DNA of 64,000 nucleotides from Micavibrio aeruginosavorus ARL-13. GTDB lineage: Bacteria > Pseudomonadota > Alphaproteobacteria > Micavibrionales > Micavibrionaceae. The position numbers and the translations under genes are program-made. This document shows positions 43,137-53,570 of this stretch, one piece after another. Within the stretch, counting starts at the first letter, position 1. Every line of letters begins with the position of its first letter. The notes under the pieces were generated by a model, which was not told the DNA's origin, did not search any database, and was given only the letters and a program-made list of their open reading frames with translations. The DNA is taken from assembly GCF_000226315.1 (NCBI RefSeq), contig NC_016026.1:1798001-1862000 (forward strand). Direction: 5' to 3'.

Positions 43137-43475
43137 ATGGATAATATTATTTTCGACCGCATCCGCAGCGAAATCACCGCCAACGATGTTGTTTTGTTTA
43201 TGAAGGGCACCGCCGTGTTCCCGCAATGTGGCTTTTCCGCTGCGGCTGCGCAAATTCTGACCCAACTGAATATCGCCTTCAAGGATATCAACGTGCTGGA
43301 AGATAGCGGCATCCGTCAGGGGATCAAGGATTTCGCCCAGTGGCCCACCATTCCGCAATTGTACGTCAAGGGCGAGTTTATCGGCGGCTGCGACATCATG
43401 CGCGAAATGTTCGCCAGCGGTGAATTGCAAGATCTGCTGCGCGACAAGGGCGTGGCCTTCAGCGACGCGGCATAA
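43137..43475 (+). CDS. grxD: monothiol glutaredoxin, Grx4 family
   Basis: Binds and delivers [2Fe-2S] clusters. The 112 residues hold MKGTAVFPQCGFSAAAAQIL with the CGFS active site (Cys about 31), WPTIPQLYVKGEFIGGCDIM (cis-Pro and glutathione-binding GG-CD) at the expected places. Complete and adjacent to bolA, a widespread pairing. A terminator follows 25 bases later. Confidence 0.95.
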   Translation: MDNIIFDRIRSEITANDVVLFMKGTAVFPQCGFSAAAAQILTQLNIAFKDINVLEDSGIRQGIKDFAQWPTIPQLYVKGEFIGGCDIMREMFASGELQDLLRDKGVAFSDAA

Positions 43476-43500
43476 GCTTCGACCGCACAATTTTTCCAAT

Positions 43501-43528
43501 AAAAAGACCGGATCGCTCCGGTCTTTTT
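43501..43528. terminator. bidirectional terminator between grxD and the TerC gene
   Basis: Arms AAAAAGACCGGA and TCCGGTCTTTTT with a four-base loop. It serves both converging genes. Confidence 0.92.
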
Positions 43529-43541
43529 ATTACTCGGATTT

Positions 43542-45113
43542 TTAATGCGATGGCCCGGTTTGTACGGCCTCAACGGTCTTGATCCGGCGAGCATCCATTT
43601 CAACCACGGTCAGGGTCCAATCCCCAATCGTCATGGTATGGCCGATATCCGGCACGTGGCTGGCCTGGGACAGGATCAATCCGGCCACCGTGGCATAATC
43701 ACCATCGGGCAAATCCGGCAGATTCAACAATTCCTGCACATCTTCGACCGGGGTCAGACCATCAATCGTATATCCCTTGGCCGTTTCGGTATAAGACGGA
43801 GCCGAGGCGACATCTTCCAGCCCCGGAATTTCACCGGCAATCGCTTCGAGAATATCCATGTGTGTGACCACGCCTTGCGTCGCGCCATATTCATCGACCA
43901 CCAGAACGATGTCCTTCGGATGTTCCTTAAACAATTCCAGCAAGCGCAGAATATCCGTCGTTTCATGCACGGTCAGGGGGGCGTGAAGCGTGCGGTCAAT
44001 ATGCGGAACACCATCACGGATATAGGCCGAGAGCAGATCATCCTTGTCGATAATGCCCACAACGTTATCAATATCACCCCGTGTCGCGATAATGCGCGAG
44101 TACGGGCTGGATTCAATTTCCGCCAGAATGGCGTCCGGTTCATCATCCAGATCAATCCAGTGCAGATCCGGGCGGGGTGTCATAACCGATCGCGCATCCC
44201 GGTTGGTCAAGGCCAGAATACTGCGGATCATTTTTTCTTCTTCGGGTTTGAAAATATCCGTGTTTGGATTGTTTTTCATCAACGAGATCATGTCCATTTC
44301 ACTGACCCCGTCATCGTCATGGCCCGTGGTTCCCTTGCCCGTCAACAGGCGCAAAACCGCATCCGTTGTTTTCTGGCGATAATCTGTTGTATCGGCCAGA
44401 CGACGGCGATGTTTGGCCAACGCCGTCTGGTTGAACGCTTCGATCAGAAGCGAGAAACCGATGGCCGCATACAGATACCCCTTCGGAATATGCGCCCCCA
44501 TCCCCTCAGCGACCAGAGAGAAACCAACCAGCAGAAGGAAACCCAAACAGAGCATGATCACCGTCGGGTGGGCATTCACAAAGCGGGTCAGCGGCTTGCT
44601 GGCCACAATCATGATGCCGATCGCCACCGTGACCGCGCAAATCATCATACCGACATCATGGGTCATGCCCACCGCGGTAATCACGGCGTCCAGCGAGAAC
44701 ACGGCATCCAGAACAACGATCTGGGCCACCACGACGCCAAAGCTGGGAACAACACTGACATTTCTGTTCCCGTGACCAAACCCTTCCAACCGGCCATGAA
44801 TTTCCGATGTGGCCTTCATCAACAGGAACAAACCGCCCCCCAGAAGGATCAGATCACGACCGGAAAATTCCATTCCCATGACCGCGAACAATGGCGCGGT
44901 CAGCGTGACCATCCACGAAATACTGAGCAACAGAACCACGCGCATCAACAGCGCAAGGATCAGGCCGATCACACGGGCCTTATCACGCTGATGCGGGGGC
45001 AGTTTATCGGCGAGAATTGCGATAAAGACGAGGTTATCAACACCCAGAATAATTTCGAGAAGAACCAGCGTCCCGAAACCCGCCCACATTGTGGGGTCCA
45101 ACATCCATTCCAT
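43542..45113 (-). CDS. TerC family membrane protein with CBS and CorC/HlyC domains
   Basis: Putative metal- or envelope-related membrane protein. The 523 residues have a TerC domain with about seven membrane segments (1-235; [13 protein letters not shown] and [15 protein letters not shown] carry its acidic membrane residues), then two CBS domains (about 300-425; [31 protein letters not shown]) and a CorC/HlyC C terminus (435-520). Same order as E. coli YoaE/YegH-type proteins. Not directly tied to tellurite resistance. Confidence 0.9.
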   Translation of the reverse strand: MEWMLDPTMWAGFGTLVLLEIILGVDNLVFIAILADKLPPHQRDKARVIGLILALLMRVVLLLSISWMVTLTAPLFAVMGMEFSGRDLILLGGGLFLLMKATSEIHGRLEGFGHGNRNVSVVPSFGVVVAQIVVLDAVFSLDAVITAVGMTHDVGMMICAVTVAIGIMIVASKPLTRFVNAHPTVIMLCLGFLLLVGFSLVAEGMGAHIPKGYLYAAIGFSLLIEAFNQTALAKHRRRLADTTDYRQKTTDAVLRLLTGKGTTGHDDDGVSEMDMISLMKNNPNTDIFKPEEEKMIRSILALTNRDARSVMTPRPDLHWIDLDDEPDAILAEIESSPYSRIIATRGDIDNVVGIIDKDDLLSAYIRDGVPHIDRTLHAPLTVHETTDILRLLELFKEHPKDIVLVVDEYGATQGVVTHMDILEAIAGEIPGLEDVASAPSYTETAKGYTIDGLTPVEDVQELLNLPDLPDGDYATVAGLILSQASHVPDIGHTMTIGDWTLTVVEMDARRIKTVEAVQTGPSH

Positions 45114-45145
45114 GGCTTTTGAAAACCGCTCCTTTCGTCGTTACG

Positions 45146-46279
45146 TCAGTTGCGCGGCAATTTGCTATCGCGATGAATATTGGCGGATATGATCAAACCG
45201 AACCCGATCATGGCCGCCAGCATGGATGTCCCACCATAGGACACCAGCGGCAACGGAATCCCCACAACCGGGATTAACCCCATAACCATAGCAATATTGA
45301 TAAACACATAAAGGGAGAAGTTCACCATCAGACCAAAGGCCAGCAAGCGCCCATACACATGGCGACAGCGGAACGAAATCCAGCCGCAGTATATGAAAAT
45401 CAACAGCAACAGGCCCAACAACACCAAGCCACCGGTCAGACCCCATTCTTCGGCCCACAGCGTGAAAATAAAGTCCGTTTGTTTTTCCGGCAGGAAGTTC
45501 AGGTGGCTCTGGCTGCCGTTCAGGAAGCCTTTGCCCTCAATCCCGCCAGACCCCAGCGCGATTTTCGATTGCATAATGTGGTAACCAGAGCCCAGCGGAT
45601 CGGCCTCTGGATCGAGGAAGGTCAGAACGCGTTGTTTCTGGTAATCGTGCATATAGAAATGCCAGACCAGTGGAATGGCCGCCAGCCCCGCCGCAATCCC
45701 GACGATAAACAGCCAGATCGGCGCGCCGCCTAAGAAGAACAACGCGGCCCCGTCCACCACCAGCATCACCGCCGTACCCAGGTTTGGCTGTAACAACACC
45801 AAACCGACAGGCGCAAGGATCAACAAGGCGGGCGGGATCAGGAAGGTTAAACGCCGCAAATCTTCGGACCGCGCCCCATTAAAATACCGCGCCAGCGCCA
45901 TGACCAGTGCCAGCTTCATCAATTCCGATGGCTGAATCTGCATAAAGCCCAGATTGATCCAGCGTTGGGCACCCATGCCGATCTGCCCCATAAATTCGAC
46001 GAAGATCAGCATGACAAATCCGGCGGCATAAATCAGATACGACATGTTGTACCAGAAGCGCTGATCAATCAGCGCCACAATGATCATGGCCACCATACAG
46101 AAGATAAAACGCACCGTTTGGCGCGACGCCCACGGGTCCATATTGCCGTTGCCTGCGGAATAGAGCGCCGCAATTCCGATAAAGGCCACCAGCGAAATCA
46201 GGACAATCAGCCCCCAATTCATATTGGCCAGCTTTTGCGACAAGGTCGGACCGGATTGAAGATCGAAACTGCCGAGCAT
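45146..46279 (-). CDS. rodA: peptidoglycan glycosyltransferase RodA
   Basis: SEDS-family polymerase of the elongasome. The 377 residues have about ten membrane segments and family pieces LVEFMGQIGMGAQRWINLGF, LVLLQPNLGTA, FLPEKQTDFIF, AEEWGLTGG and GIPLPLVSYGGTSM near the C terminus. The start overlaps the mrdA stop by one base (TAATG). Confidence 0.96.
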   Translation of the reverse strand: MLGSFDLQSGPTLSQKLANMNWGLIVLISLVAFIGIAALYSAGNGNMDPWASRQTVRFIFCMVAMIIVALIDQRFWYNMSYLIYAAGFVMLIFVEFMGQIGMGAQRWINLGFMQIQPSELMKLALVMALARYFNGARSEDLRRLTFLIPPALLILAPVGLVLLQPNLGTAVMLVVDGAALFFLGGAPIWLFIVGIAAGLAAIPLVWHFYMHDYQKQRVLTFLDPEADPLGSGYHIMQSKIALGSGGIEGKGFLNGSQSHLNFLPEKQTDFIFTLWAEEWGLTGGLVLLGLLLLIFIYCGWISFRCRHVYGRLLAFGLMVNFSLYVFINIAMVMGLIPVVGIPLPLVSYGGTSMLAAMIGFGLIISANIHRDSKLPRN

Positions 46280-48282
46280 TATCCCGCCCCCTGCGCTGGT
46301 GATGGTTCGCTTTCGGGTGTGACGGCTTCGGATTCCGGCGCAACCTCGTCCTCAATTTCAATATCGGCATCCGCCGGATCTGCGTTCAGTGTCGTGGTGT
46401 TGTTCACCTTGATGGGCGCTGGGGCAATCCCATGCCCGTCGGGCGATACAACCCGCGCCGCCGGATTGCGCTGTTGCGCCATCAAAATCAGATCTTTGGC
46501 GATCGGTGCGGCCACCGCCGAACCACCGCCGCCATGCTCGACAACGACCGAAACAACATAACGTGGATCATTATAGGGGGCATACCCGACGAACAACGCA
46601 TGGTGTCGGTGGTTCCAGGGCAGATCTTCGTTCTTGATGCCCAGCGCCCGCTGTTCCTTGGTAATCCGGCGAACCTGGGATGTTCCGGTTTTGCCGGCCA
46701 TCTCCATGCCCTCGATCGTGATGCGGGAACCATAGGCCGTGCCACGCGGATACATGACAACATGTTCCATCCCGTCACGCACGATCGCCAGGTGCGCCGG
46801 ATTAAATCCCATGGACGGCCATTCTTTCTTCTCAACCGGAACATCGCCGATCATGGCCGTTAATTGCGGCATTACCGCGTGGCCACCATTCACCAACCGC
46901 GCCGTCATCACGGCCAGTTGCAACGGCGTTGCCTGTACATATCCTTGTCCGATCGAGGCGACAACCGTTTCCCCCCGATGCCATGGCTGGCCCAGATGGG
47001 ACCGCTTCCAGGCCTGTGTCGGAATCAGACCTTTGCGTTCTTCGGCCAATCCGGTATCCAGCATCACGCCCAGACCAAAACGATTGGCCATTTCGCCAAT
47101 CTTGTCGATGCCGATATCCAGCGCGACCTGATAAAAATACGTGTCACAGGATTGCGCCAGCGCCGTCACCAGATCAACACTGCCGTGCCCGCCCTGTTTC
47201 CAGCAATGGAACCGCGTATCGCCCATATTGAAATGGCCGGGGCAAAATACACGGCGCCCCGGCGTAATCGCGCCGCTTTCCAGACCGGCCATGGCCGTCA
47301 CCATTTTATAGGTCGATCCCGGAGGGTACTGCCCGCCGATGGCCTTGTTGTTCAGCGGTACACCCGGATCGGCCAACAGGCGGTTCCACGTTTCCGGGGT
47401 CAGCCCCCGGCTGAATTCATTCGGGTCAAAAGACGGAACCGAGGCCATGGCATACACCGCCCCCGTTTTCGCATCCATAATGACCGCCGAGGCGGAACGC
47501 TGAACCGACAGACGCTCACGCACATAATCCTGTAATTCCGAATCAATGGTCAGGGTGACATTACGCCCTGGCTCGCCCGGTTTGCGGCTCAGCTCGCGCA
47601 CCTCGCGCCCGACCACGTTGACTTCGACCTCCGCGGCCCCGGCACGGCCTCGCAATTCACTGTCCAGAACTTTCTCCAGCCCGGTCTTGCCGATTTTGAA
47701 TCCCGGCATTTTCAACAACGGATCGTCAGTGGTCTGGTCCGCCTTGTCGACCGCACCCACATAACCGATCATGTGCGCAACGGCCTCACCCAACGGATAA
47801 TACCGCACTTCACCCACATCAATCGACACACCGGGCAGATCGGGCAGATTGACTTCAATCGTCGCAACCTCGTCCCACGACAAATTGTCGCGAATTTCCA
47901 GTGACGCAAACCGCGGGGATTTTTTCGCCGTTTTCAAAACCGTCTGCACCGTTCCCTCTTTCAAGGGAATCAATCTGGCCACGGTATTGAGAACCTGTTC
48001 CAGATTTGTGGTTTGTTCCGGCACAACCAGCGCGCGGAAATTCTGGCTGTTCTCCGCCAGCGCGACACCGTAGCGATCAAGAATCAAACCGCGTGAGGGA
48101 GCCAGCAGCTTGACGTTAATCCGGTTATTTTCAGCCAGCGTTTTATACCGATGCCCTTCGACCACCTGCAACCAGGCCAGCCGTCCGGCCAGAACCGTCA
48201 TCAACCCGCCCTGCATCGCACCGATCAGCAGCGCGCGGCGGGTAAACGACATACTCCGGTCCTTGTCACGTCTGCGTTTCAT
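46279..48282 (-). CDS. mrdA: penicillin-binding protein 2
   Basis: Transpeptidase partner of RodA in cell elongation. The 667 residues have an N-terminal membrane anchor (about 15-38), a dimerisation domain (APSRGLILDRYGVALAEN) and the transpeptidase domain with SxxK STYK (323-326), SCD (SxN position) in AQSCDTYFYQ, and KTG in AGKTGTSQV. An acidic tail of about 50 residues (DIEIEDEVAPESE) follows. ATGA overlap with mreD. Confidence 0.96.
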   Translation of the reverse strand: MKRRRDKDRSMSFTRRALLIGAMQGGLMTVLAGRLAWLQVVEGHRYKTLAENNRINVKLLAPSRGLILDRYGVALAENSQNFRALVVPEQTTNLEQVLNTVARLIPLKEGTVQTVLKTAKKSPRFASLEIRDNLSWDEVATIEVNLPDLPGVSIDVGEVRYYPLGEAVAHMIGYVGAVDKADQTTDDPLLKMPGFKIGKTGLEKVLDSELRGRAGAAEVEVNVVGREVRELSRKPGEPGRNVTLTIDSELQDYVRERLSVQRSASAVIMDAKTGAVYAMASVPSFDPNEFSRGLTPETWNRLLADPGVPLNNKAIGGQYPPGSTYKMVTAMAGLESGAITPGRRVFCPGHFNMGDTRFHCWKQGGHGSVDLVTALAQSCDTYFYQVALDIGIDKIGEMANRFGLGVMLDTGLAEERKGLIPTQAWKRSHLGQPWHRGETVVASIGQGYVQATPLQLAVMTARLVNGGHAVMPQLTAMIGDVPVEKKEWPSMGFNPAHLAIVRDGMEHVVMYPRGTAYGSRITIEGMEMAGKTGTSQVRRITKEQRALGIKNEDLPWNHRHHALFVGYAPYNDPRYVVSVVVEHGGGGSAVAAPIAKDLILMAQQRNPAARVVSPDGHGIAPAPIKVNNTTTLNADPADADIEIEDEVAPESEAVTPESEPSPAQGAG

Positions 48283-48803
48283 GAGGGCAACAGGCGGTGG
48301 GTCAAAATCAGGAACAACGTAATCACCGGGAACAGGAAGACCGTCATCGCTGCGGCCACCATGACCGGCATCAACGGCCCCCAGACCATATCAACCAGAC
48401 CATACAGGCCCCATTGCAACAACGCCACCCCGCCAACGACGAATGAGAAAACCGCCCACGTGGTGATATATGGCTGCGCCATCAGGAAACGGCGCTGATC
48501 CCGCACGATCATCTGTACCAGTACGAAGGAAATGGCGTTTACGCCCAGCGCCGTACCGGAAATCATATCCAGCAATATGCCCACGATGAAGCACAGCGCC
48601 GGCGGCATCAAGGTTGGCCGATACACGGCCCAATAATAAACCGGCATCAACACCAAGAACGGTTTGACCACCCCCATATAGGGAACGGGCAGCGCCGTCA
48701 CGTTCAACAGGAACAGTACAGCCAAAAGGATGTACGGGACCGTCAACCGAAGGGCAGCATCAATGCTGGTGATTGAAATTTGTCGCGAACGGCGTCTTCG
48801 CAT
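48279..48803 (-). CDS. mreD: rod shape-determining protein MreD
   Basis: Membrane component of the elongasome. The 174 residues have about five membrane segments and the family segment VKPFLVLMPVYYWAVYRP (about 45-62). The basic start (MRRRRSRQ) faces the cytoplasm. Six bases behind mreC and overlapping mrdA, as in the standard mre order. Confidence 0.93.
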   Translation of the reverse strand: MRRRRSRQISITSIDAALRLTVPYILLAVLFLLNVTALPVPYMGVVKPFLVLMPVYYWAVYRPTLMPPALCFIVGILLDMISGTALGVNAISFVLVQMIVRDQRRFLMAQPYITTWAVFSFVVGGVALLQWGLYGLVDMVWGPLMPVMVAAAMTVFLFPVITLFLILTHRLLPS

Positions 48804-48809
48804 GATGGA

Positions 48810-49685
48810 TCAAGGCGCAGGCGCGGCAGCAGGTGAGATAACCGCAGGCGTTTCCGCAAGATTGTCCAGGACGGTGCGTTCCAGTACACGGTCAATGATA
48901 CGAACGAAAGACAAATTATCGGCCTGCGCCAGAAGCTGGACACTGACCTGGCCATTATCACCCAGAACAACGTAACCAACCGGAACACCCGGCGGAAACA
49001 AGCCGCCATGACCCGATGTAACAATGCGCGCGCCAGCCTGTAATTCATGATCGCGCGGCAAGTGGATCAGCGCCGGTGTCGCACTGTTTTGGCCAGCGAC
49101 CACAGCCTTGATATCAGATCCTTCAATAACCACAGGCACGCGCGAGTTCATGTCGGTCAGCAACAGAATGCGCGCGGCACGGCCACCGGATTCAATCACG
49201 CGGCCGACCAGACCTTCACCCGACAACACGGCCTGCCCCTTGATCACGCCGTCATTCTGCCCAGCAAGGATCAACAGACTGCGCGCAAACGTATTGCCCG
49301 CGTCCGCAATCACACGCGCCGTAATATAGGTATACGGCGGCGGCAGTTTCAGGTTCAGCAATTGTTGAAGCGATTCATTTTCGGATTTCAGGCTGAGCGC
49401 GGTTTGGTACCATTCGCGCAAGCGGGCATTTTCAGATTTCAGACGCTCATTCTCCGCCTGCAATTCGGCCAGCCCCGTCACGGCCGTCACATAATCAGCC
49501 GCCACACGGAACGGTGTGTTCACCGCGGCCATCAACGGCGCAGCCACATCGGTCGCCGCCAGACGAACCCCCTGCAACGTTGCCGGGTTCATTGCCGATG
49601 CCATAAACAGGATAACGCCAGTGGCGAGAAAGACGAGCGATGGAGTCCGCGTTCCCCACAAACGAAGGGACAGTAACCGGGTCAT
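48810..49685 (-). CDS. mreC: rod shape-determining protein MreC
   Basis: Periplasmic scaffold of the elongasome. About 291 residues from ATG 49685: one membrane anchor, a coiled coil (about 60-110) and two beta domains with ARVIADAGNTFARSLLILAG and GLVGRVIESGGRAARILLLTDMNSRVP. A TTG 27 bases upstream has a better spaced ribosome-binding site and may be the true start. Confidence 0.92.
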   Translation of the reverse strand: MTRLLSLRLWGTRTPSLVFLATGVILFMASAMNPATLQGVRLAATDVAAPLMAAVNTPFRVAADYVTAVTGLAELQAENERLKSENARLREWYQTALSLKSENESLQQLLNLKLPPPYTYITARVIADAGNTFARSLLILAGQNDGVIKGQAVLSGEGLVGRVIESGGRAARILLLTDMNSRVPVVIEGSDIKAVVAGQNSATPALIHLPRDHELQAGARIVTSGHGGLFPPGVPVGYVVLGDNGQVSVQLLAQADNLSFVRIIDRVLERTVLDNLAETPAVISPAAAPAP

Positions 49686-50021
49686 TCCTCTGCTGCGCGT
49701 GCGTATTCTCAAAACCCTGACCTTTAAAGCGCCCCTTTCGGACGGACGAAATGATATTCCTGAAGAGAAAATTACACCGAAAGAGGTAAAACAAATATGA
49801 AAGCCGTTTCAAGACCTTCCAATGTTTAATCTACCGGAAATTTCAACATTCGTCCACGCACATCGATTCAAATACGACGCGTATTGATTTCAAATGTATG
49901 TAAAATGCCCGTCTATATTTTCCGCGATTAGCCCATCTTTCAACAAACGGCGGCTGTGGGCCATAAAAAAGCCCGGCATCCTTACGGAAGGCCGGGCTTT
50001 CAAATCACGCGTAAAACGCCA
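49686..50021. other. 336-base region between mreB and mreC
   Basis: No gene seen. It contains the mreB terminator (49966-49999) and, upstream of mreC, AT-rich sequence that should hold a separate mreCD promoter; no strong consensus was identified. Confidence 0.55.
49966..49999 (-). terminator. terminator after mreB
   Basis: GCCCGGC (49971-49977) pairs with GCCGGGC (49991-49997); on the minus strand the stem is followed by TTTTTTA. It lies 22 bases beyond the mreB stop. Confidence 0.85.
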
Positions 50022-51104
<1,083 letters not shown>

Positions 51105-51167
51105 TTATTCTGTATAGCAGAGAAAAAATGGCTTTTCACCTGCTATTCTTCATTTTCGTGGACATGA

Positions 51168-51202
51168 AAAAAGGCTGGCGGCACCGACGGTGTCCCAGCC
51201 TC
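51168..51202 (-). terminator. terminator after rpmJ
   Basis: GGCTGG-C-GGCACC pairs with GGTGTC-CCAGCC around GAC; on the minus strand a T-run follows. It begins about 22 bases after the rpmJ stop. Confidence 0.85.
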
Positions 51203-51224
51203 TGATCCCATGTCACAAGAGCAA

Positions 51225-51350
51225 TTAGCCCTGGCGCACTTTCATGCGCGGGTTTTTCTTGTTGATGATGTATACGCGGCCACGGCGACGCACCATTTTG
51301 CAGTTGCGGTCACGGGATTTCAGCGTTTTCAGCGAGTTCACGACTTTCAT
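51225..51350 (-). CDS. rpmJ: ribosomal protein L36 (C-minus form)
   Basis: Smallest large-subunit ribosomal protein. The 41 residues begin [20 protein letters not shown] and end [12 protein letters not shown]. Only one cysteine remains, so the zinc-ribbon of the C-plus form is absent; this is the 41-residue form usual in alphaproteobacteria. The message has its own terminator. Confidence 0.95.
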   Translation of the reverse strand: MKVVNSLKTLKSRDRNCKMVRRRGRVYIINKKNPRMKVRQG

Positions 51351-51480
51351 GGCACAATTCCATATATGTCCAAAATTCCTACAGAGGCCGCACAATAGCC
51401 ATCGCCCGCCCCCCTGTCAAGCGTTCCTGCCGCACTTTTTTGAGAAAGAAAACGTATATTTATCAATGCACTAGGAAGGA

Positions 51481-51873
51481 TCAGGCCGCCACGCTCAGTA
51501 AAACAAGCATGATATAAGCGAAATGAGTCAGGTTGTGGGCCTCCTGATCCAAGCCAAAGGACCACCAGAACCACCGATCATTCGGCCCCCAGCCATAGCG
51601 GCGGGTGATGATTCCCTTGGTCCGGTCAATGGTCCCATGGACGACACAATCCACCAATCCCAGCCACCACAGGCCCGGCGCGAAGACCAACATTATCAAA
51701 AATGTCATCGCCCCATGAATGGCCGCATGGATCGCCAGAGCCGTATATCCCGCCAGCCCGGGCGCGCCCTTGTTCATCGCCATCCAATCCGTTTGCAACA
51801 GGAAATCCCCCGCAAACTGCTTGGCCCGGAAGGTGAGATAGAGCAGCGGTAAAAGAACGATCCACGATATCAT
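51481..51873 (-). CDS. DUF3307-like membrane protein
   Basis: Function unknown. 130 residues from ATG 51873, preceded by GAAGGGGA. Three or four membrane segments with conserved polar positions: FAGDFLLQTDWMAMNK, ALAIHAAIHGAMT, DCVVHGTIDRTKG and LDQEAHNLTHFAYI. The His/Asp pattern fits the DUF3307 family. Longer in-frame starts have no ribosome-binding site. Confidence 0.75.
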   Translation of the reverse strand: MISWIVLLPLLYLTFRAKQFAGDFLLQTDWMAMNKGAPGLAGYTALAIHAAIHGAMTFLIMLVFAPGLWWLGLVDCVVHGTIDRTKGIITRRYGWGPNDRWFWWSFGLDQEAHNLTHFAYIMLVLLSVAA

Positions 51874-52001
51874 ACATATGTCCCCTTCATATCGCCCCCG
51901 TCGATAATTATGGAAGCAATCTGCGATGCCGTCCAGCAAAGGATTGATTTCGTACGATTGCATCCGTTTTGTTAACCATCCATTCACCGACCTGCCCCAT
52001 T

Positions 52002-53309
52002 ATGGTGTGGGGGAAATTCCCGAACACTCTGTTGCGACCATCATTTCAAAAACTGCGGACTTCGACTTTGACAAAATCCGATTCAAACGGCGCCAGCCAT
52101 TCCAAACGCAGCTTCGACACCGGCGAAATCATCATGCGCCAGGGTGATGCGGGCGATTGCGCCTATATCATCGAAGAAGGCACCGTCGAAATTCTGATCG
52201 AAAAACCCGATGGCCGTGTGCAACATGTTGGCACACGTGGCCCCGGCGCGTTGATTGGCGAAATGGCCATTGTTGACAGCGCACCGCGCACCGCGACCGT
52301 GCGCGCGTTGAAACCATGCAAGATGCTGGAAATCACGATGGAGGATTTCACCAGCCGCCTGACGGGCACCGACCCCGTCATGCAAATGATTATGCAGGTG
52401 ATCCTGACCCGTTATCGCGACACGCTGACGCGCGCGGATATTTTACACGATAGCGATTCATTCCCGCCGCCGGAAATGCTGGAACAGGATCTGGCGGAAA
52501 AAGCCGATGTGGTTGAATCCATCAAGATCGCAAACGAATTTCAAACTGCGCTGGAAAACGGCGAACTGTCCCTGCACTATCAACCCATCATTGATTTGAC
52601 GCGTGGAAACGTTGTCGGGTTCGAAGCCTTGATGCGCTGGATCCATCCGGAGAAGGGTTTTATTTCCCCCGGTGTATTTATTCCCATTGCGGAAAAGAAT
52701 GGATTGATTGTTCAGGCCAGCCGTTGGGCGCTGGGTGAATCATGCCGCGCCCTGCGCCGGATCGAAGCCCGCGTGGGCGCCGATCGTGAAATGTATATGA
52801 GCGTCAACTTCTCCTCGACCGATTTCGCGTCGGAGAATTTTATTGACCACCTCTACAATATCATCAGCGAAAGCGATGTTTTGCCGACGCAGGTCCGTTT
52901 GGAAATCACCGAGCGTCTGCTGATCCAGCAGCCGGACAACGCCAAAGCGATGTTGCAGATGTGTAAAGATGCCGGCATGGGCATCGCCATCGACGATTTC
53001 GGCACGGGCTATTCCTCGCTCAGCTATCTCTACTACTTCCCGATTGATACACTGAAGGTGGACCAAAGCTTCGTTCGCGCGATGCAGCGCGATGAAAAAA
53101 GCCTGGAACTGGTGAAATCCATTGTCGGGCTGGGCAAAAACATGAAAATGTCGATTATTGCCGAAGGTGTTGAAACCGTTGAGGAAGCCCGCCTGCTGCA
53201 GGATATGGGCTGTGACAAGGTTCAGGGGTATTATTTTGCGAAACCGATGCCGGAAAAAGACGTCATCGAATTCCTGCGCAATTATCAGCCCATCAAATTG
53301 CGGGCCTAG
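52002..53309 (+). CDS. cyclic nucleotide-binding/EAL c-di-GMP phosphodiesterase
   Basis: Predicted c-di-GMP hydrolase gated by a cyclic nucleotide. From ATG 52002 it has 435 residues: a cNMP-binding fold (about 35-145; SFDTGEIIMRQGDAGDCAYI, GALIGEMAIVDSAPRTATVRA) and an EAL domain (about 180-425). EAL motif GFEALMRW, NFSSTDF, EITERLL, DDFGTGYSSLSYL and AEGVETVEE retain the catalytic metal and base residues, so it is likely active. A TTG at 51969 is an alternative start. Soluble. Followed by a terminator and the secreted adhesin gene. Confidence 0.88.
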   Translation: MVWGKFPNTLLRPSFQKLRTSTLTKSDSNGASHSKRSFDTGEIIMRQGDAGDCAYIIEEGTVEILIEKPDGRVQHVGTRGPGALIGEMAIVDSAPRTATVRALKPCKMLEITMEDFTSRLTGTDPVMQMIMQVILTRYRDTLTRADILHDSDSFPPPEMLEQDLAEKADVVESIKIANEFQTALENGELSLHYQPIIDLTRGNVVGFEALMRWIHPEKGFISPGVFIPIAEKNGLIVQASRWALGESCRALRRIEARVGADREMYMSVNFSSTDFASENFIDHLYNIISESDVLPTQVRLEITERLLIQQPDNAKAMLQMCKDAGMGIAIDDFGTGYSSLSYLYYFPIDTLKVDQSFVRAMQRDEKSLELVKSIVGLGKNMKMSIIAEGVETVEEARLLQDMGCDKVQGYYFAKPMPEKDVIEFLRNYQPIKLRA

Positions 53310-53340
53310 CCCCGACCCTACCCGTATGAATTTCCAGCAA

Positions 53341-53367
53341 AATCCGCAGGTTTTCTGCGGATTTTTT
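53341..53367 (+). terminator. terminator after the cNMP-EAL gene
   Basis: AATCCGCAG and CTGCGGATT with a short loop and a T-run, 32 bases after the stop. Confidence 0.85.
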
Positions 53368-53570
53368 GGTGCATAAAATTTTATCTATATCCGGCTCAAG
53401 TCCTTCAAAGATTTCAATAAAATGCAGGACAATAATTACACGAAATTAAACAATGTCCGGGATAATGAGAGAATGCGGCACAGGTGTATGCACCGGTCCG
53501 CATCGTGTGCATCGCGGATCACAATGGGGATTTCGCGGGTGAATTTGGGGAATATCAAAGGGGTTTAAAG

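Noticed and set aside
43545-45122. 525-residue plus-strand frame
   Set aside because: Exact antisense shadow of the TerC-CBS gene; the translation is rich in His, Gln and Arg and has no recognisable domain.
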